Assembly (NCBI RefSeq): GCF_008632075.1
Contig: NZ_VWVM01000014.1
Span: forward strand, 62,001 to 126,000
DNA: 64,000 nucleotides
Direction: 5' to 3'
DNA from: Candidatus Pantoea gossypiicola
GTDB lineage: Bacteria; Pseudomonadota; Gammaproteobacteria; Enterobacterales; Enterobacteriaceae
Shown here one piece after another: positions 62,501 to 64,000 of the stretch. The position numbers and the translations under genes are program-made. Numbering within the stretch: the stretch's first letter is position 1; each line of letters opens with the position of its first letter. Under the pieces are notes generated by a model. It was not told the origin of the DNA. It ran no database searches and saw only the letters and a program-made list of their open reading frames with translations.

Positions 62501-64000
62501 GCATCAGTTCACATTCGAAGTCACCGATGCAGTCGGCAACAGCAGCGGTGTATCTGAAGCACTGGACCTGTCAATCTCCGCAACTAAAGGTATCAACACC
62601 GGTGTTGTGGTTACCGATGATGCCGGCAATGTGATTGTGAATGGTGAAGCCATTAACGACAGCACACCGACCTTTAGCGGTCAGGATCAGACGCCGGGTG
62701 TCACAGTCACCATCGCCGATGGTGAAACCGTGCTGGGCAGTGTCGTGGTTGCTGAGGATGGAAGCTGGAGCTTTACGCCTGACGCAGCGCTGGCTGACGG
62801 CGATCATGCCTTGATCGTGACCGTAACGGATGCGGAAGGAAACACCCGTACAGACACCGTTAACGTCGTGGTCGATACCATCGCGCCAGAGATGATTGAT
62901 CTGGCCGCAGTGGTCGTCTCTGATGATGCTGGCAATGCGTTAGCCGCTGGCAGCGCGATCAGTGACACCACGCCGACCTTCAGTGCCTCAGGACTGGAAG
63001 CAGGCACCACCGTTATCGTTCGCGATAATGATACGGTACTGGGTGAAGCCCAGGTTGCAGATGACGGCAGCTGGTCATTCACGCCGTCTGAAGCCCTGAC
63101 TGAGGGCGACCACAGCTTTACGTTTGAGGCAGTCGATGCTGCAGGTAACAGCAGCGGTGAATCTGAGGCTGTCAGCTATGTCGTGGATTCTGTTGCACCT
63201 GAAGGCGTGGACATTACTACCGTGGTCATCACGGATGAAGTGGGTGCGGCTATCGATACAGCAGAAATCCAGAGCGACAGCAAACTCACCTTTAGCGGTA
63301 GCGATCTTGAGCCGGGAGCCACTGTCACGATGTACGACAAGGGCCAGGTCGTCGGTGAAACCACCGTCGCCGAAGATGGCAGCTGGACTTTCACCGCCAC
63401 TGACGGACTGTATGATGGCAGCCATGAAGTGACCTTTACCGTCACAGACGCGGCAGGCAATAGCAGCGATCCATCCGGCACGCTGGATCTGAATGTCCAG
63501 GCTATTGTTTTGACGGCATCCGACAATGTCAGCTCCGGTGCTGCGGTAGGCTTTACCTATCCGATTGATGTTAATCAGGATCTTGGCACCGTTCTGAGCG
63601 ACGGTGGGTTAATTGCGTTCAACAATAAGATCGTCAGCGATCCGATCGTGGTTGCAGATGGCACCATCATTGATCTTGATGTTACCGCAACCTCTTCCTC
63701 GTTCCTGAATATTGCCAGTAACTCAACACTGGTGTTGCAGAAGTATGACTCGTCCACCAGCACCTGGGTCACCGTTTCTGAGGATAACAGCGGAAATCTG
63801 TTTGGCCTGTTCGGACTGGGCGCATCAACCTCCACCATCACGCTGACCGGGCTGACTGCTGGCCAGTATCAGCTGGTGTATACCACCAACGGTATTAACG
63901 TCGGTGCTGGCTTTAATCTGGATGCCTCCAAAACCGTCTATACGCTGGCTGAACAGGGCACACCGACCGACTACACCACAGCAACCGGCAATGTGATAAC
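56562..64000 (+). CDS. BapA-type giant biofilm adhesin with Ig-like repeats, N-terminal part (runs past the right edge)
   Basis: The frame is open from the ATG at 56562 to the last base, 2,479 codons without a stop. Order of parts: residues 1-120, a BapA-like N-terminal prefix (MKIQLIIKDTQGNVIAQHAL); about 123-147, a hydrophobic Gly/Ala segment (VYVAGGVLGGLAALIGVAAA); a Ser/Asn linker; about 184-1809, 17 nearly identical Ig-like repeats of 96 residues; about 1810-2310, five diverged repeats of the same fold; then a C-terminal module (SDNVSSGAAVGFTYPIDVNQ) found before the end of BapA/LapF-type adhesins. Such proteins leave by type I secretion, hold cells in biofilms and are retained by the N-terminus. 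No signal peptide is present, as expected. The secretion genes should lie downstream. Confidence 0.9.
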   Translation, partial: MKIQLIIKDTQGNVIAQHALQPGKSLALESMPQAASYEVHSVDGQPPQKIIASKANGQMKFKLVDDVTGEQYDIVLQNVSAEEMPVMTASGSDGVIYAYDYDAANSVYELVSTSSDPLIADNVYVAGGVLGGLAALIGVAAASNSGGSGGSGNNNSVAANEDNSAATSGDNSAASVIPATTPSLVDDAGNPVADGSATSDSTPTIGGGGMQPGSTVTVSDGETDLGTATVDADGNWTFTPDTPLADGEHALVVDGTDANGNASSSTVDVIIDTSETVPGLTDDAGNPVADGSSTSDSTPTIGGGGMKPGSTVTVSDGETDLGTATVDADGNWTFTPDTPLADGEHALVVDGTDANGNAVSDTVNITVDTSATAPGLTDDAGNPVADGSTTSDSTPTIGGGGMQPGSTVTVSDGETDLGTATVDADGDWTFTPDTPLADGEHALVVDGTDANGNAVSDTVNVTVDTSATAPGLTDDAGNPVADGATTSDSTPTIGGGGMQPGSTVVISDGETDLGTATVDADGNWTFTPGTPLADGEHALVIDGTDANGNASSSTVDVIIDTSETVPGLTDDAGNPVADGATTSDSTPTIGGGGMQPGSTVVISDGETDLGTATVDADGNWTFTPDAPLADGEHALVVDGTDANGNAVNDTVNVTVDTSETVPGLTDDAGNPVADGTSTSDSTPTIGGGGMQPGSTVVISDGETDLGTATVDADGNWTFTPDTPLADGEHALVIDGTDANGNAMSDTVNVTVDTSATAPGLTDDAGNPVADGSTSDSTPTLSGGGMEPGSTVTVSDGETDLGTATVDADGNWTFTPDTPLADGEHALVVDGTDANGNAVSDTVNVTVDTSATVPGLTDDAGNPVADGSTTSDSTPTIGGGGMQPGSTVVISDGETDLGTATVDADGNWTFTPDSPLADGEHALVIDGTDANGNAVNDTVNVTVDTSATAPGLTDDAGNPVADGATTSDSTPTIGGGGMQPGSTVTVSDGDTDLGTATVDADGNWTFTPDAPLADGEHALVVDGTDANGNAVSDTVNVTVDTSETVPGLTDDAGNPVADGATTSDSTPTIGGGGMQPGSTVTVSDGETDLGTATVDADGNWTFTPDTPLADGEHALVVDGTDANGNASSSTVDVIIDTSETVPGLTDDAGNPVADGASTSDSTPTIGGGGMQPGSTVTVSDGETDLGTATVDADGNWTFTPDTPLADGEHALVIDGTDANGNAVNDTVNVTVDTSETVPGLTDDAGNPVADGATTSDSTPTIGGGGMQPGSTVTISDGETDLGTATVDADGNWTFTPDATLADAEHALVIDGTDANGNAVNDTVNVTVDTSATVPGLTDDAGNPIADGSTTSDSTPTLSGGGMQPGSTVVITDGNTPIGEAIVDADGNWTFTPDTGLDDGEHTLITGGIDASGNNVSNSVDVIIDTSATAPGMTDDAGNPVADGSTTSDSTPTLSGGGMEPGSTVTISDGETDLGTATVDADGNWTFTPDTPLADGEHALVIDGTNASGNAVSDTVNITVDTSATAPGLTDDAGNPVADGASTSDSTPTLSGGGMQPGSTVVISDGETDLGTATVDADGNWTFTPDAPLADGEHALVIDGTDANGNAVNDTVNVTVDTSATVPGLTDDAGNPVADGSTTSDSTPTLSGGGMQPGSTVTVSDGDAELGTATVDADGNWTFTPDAALADGDHALVIDGTDANGNAMSDTVNVTVDTSATAPGLTDDAGNPIADGSTTSDSTPTLSGGGMQPGSTVTVSDGDTELGTATVDADGNWTFTPDTALADGEHALVVDGTDASGNHVNDTINVVVQTAPSMEIVDDNGTAILDGDTISDSTPTFNGKNFEPGTTIVIADGDTTLTTVTVGADGSWTFTPTAGLADGAHAIEVTVTDPQGVSASGVFNVTVDTTPPEGVDISTVTMVDNDGATITAAGITADNTPTFSGTALEPGATVIIRDGETVLGETTVSEDGSWSFTPSTSLDDGEHQFTFEVTDAVGNSSGVSEALDLSISATKGINTGVVVTDDAGNVIVNGEAINDSTPTFSGQDQTPGVTVTIADGETVLGSVVVAEDGSWSFTPDAALADGDHALIVTVTDAEGNTRTDTVNVVVDTIAPEMIDLAAVVVSDDAGNALAAGSAISDTTPTFSASGLEAGTTVIVRDNDTVLGEAQVADDGSWSFTPSEALTEGDHSFTFEAVDAAGNSSGESEAVSYVVDSVAPEGVDITTVVITDEVGAAIDTAEIQSDSKLTFSGSDLEPGATVTMYDKGQVVGETTVAEDGSWTFTATDGLYDGSHEVTFTVTDAAGNSSDPSGTLDLNVQAIVLTASDNVSSGAAVGFTYPIDVNQDLGTVLSDGGLIAFNNKIVSDPIVVADGTIIDLDVTATSSSFLNIASNSTLVLQKYDSSTSTWVTVSEDNSGNLFGLFGLGASTSTITLTGLTAGQYQLVYTTNGINVGAGFNLDASKTVYTLAEQGTPTDYTTATGNVI
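57121..62013 (+). repeat. 17 tandem 288-bp repeats inside the adhesin
   Basis: The phrase ACGCCGGTAA (ACGCCGGCAA in the last unit) recurs at 57121, 57409, 57697, 57985, 58273, 58561, 58849, 59134, 59422, 59710, 59998, 60286, 60574, 60862, 61150, 61438 and 61726: a 288-bp period with one 285-bp unit. Units differ mainly by swaps of short modules, e.g. IGGGGMQ versus LSGGGMQ, TVTVS versus TVVIS, and ASSSTVDVIIDTS versus AVSDTVNVTVDTS. Confidence 0.95.

Overview
The window looks like chromosomal DNA of a gamma-proteobacterium of the order Enterobacterales, most likely Erwiniaceae and probably Pantoea. The backbone follows the E. coli 99-100 min gene order: lasT, arcA, creA, rob, gpmB, yjjX, trpR, slt, then ettA, nadR-radA-serB, ytjB, yjjG-rimI-holD, rsmC, three tRNA-Leu(CAG) genes and fhuF. 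The protein sequences are close to the E. coli proteins as I recall them. The genus is my inference, not something the sequence proves.

Region by region: (1) 1-6867 is the conserved backbone (lasT partial, arcA, creA, rob, gpmB, yjjX, trpR, slt), with a 143-bp inverted-repeat-bounded element between gpmB and yjjX and a long palindromic operator before trpR. (2) 7138-18799 is an accessory urea-nitrogen island inserted between slt and ettA: allophanate hydrolase, urea carboxylase, a GntR-type regulator and the UrtABCDE urea ABC importer. The urtD ATPase gene carries an in-frame TAA. (3) 19178-32422 holds deoR, ettA, a yhfG-fic toxin-antitoxin pair, a LysR/oxidoreductase pair, the NAD and DNA-repair operon serB-radA-nadR, ytjB, yjjG-rimI-holD, rsmC and the tRNA-Leu triplet. 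The E. coli prfC-osmY-deoCABD-lplA stretch is absent between yjjG and ytjB. (4) 32570-35721 has a DUF1435-type membrane protein, a diguanylate cyclase, Fur-box-linked fhuF and a YbaK-type editing domain protein.

(5) 35872-46851 is mixed accessory and core sequence: a nucleoside hydrolase/LacI/MHS transporter cluster, a histidine phosphatase, a beta-propeller protein, a capsule-type glycosyltransferase behind an AT-rich leader, a LysR/tautomerase pair and opgB. (6) 47071-53537 contains a repeat-built coiled-coil membrane protein (DUF1640-like), a GNAT acetyltransferase, and a LacI regulator facing an amino-acid ABC importer plus FAD oxidoreductase operon across two copies of the same perfect palindrome. 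(7) 53583-64000 has an RcnB-like protein, a decayed serine-hydrolase pseudogene, a YecA/SEC-C protein, 1.1 kb of AT-rich non-coding DNA, and the first about 2,480 codons of a giant BapA-type adhesin that runs off the right end. It contains 17 nearly identical 96-residue repeats followed by five diverged ones.

I did not find a clearly new defence or mobile system, and there is no CRISPR array, integrase or IS transposase. The most interesting items are the interrupted urtD in an otherwise intact urea operon, the homogenised adhesin repeats, the 42-bp repeat coiled-coil gene, and the two-operator LacI/ABC/oxidase cluster.
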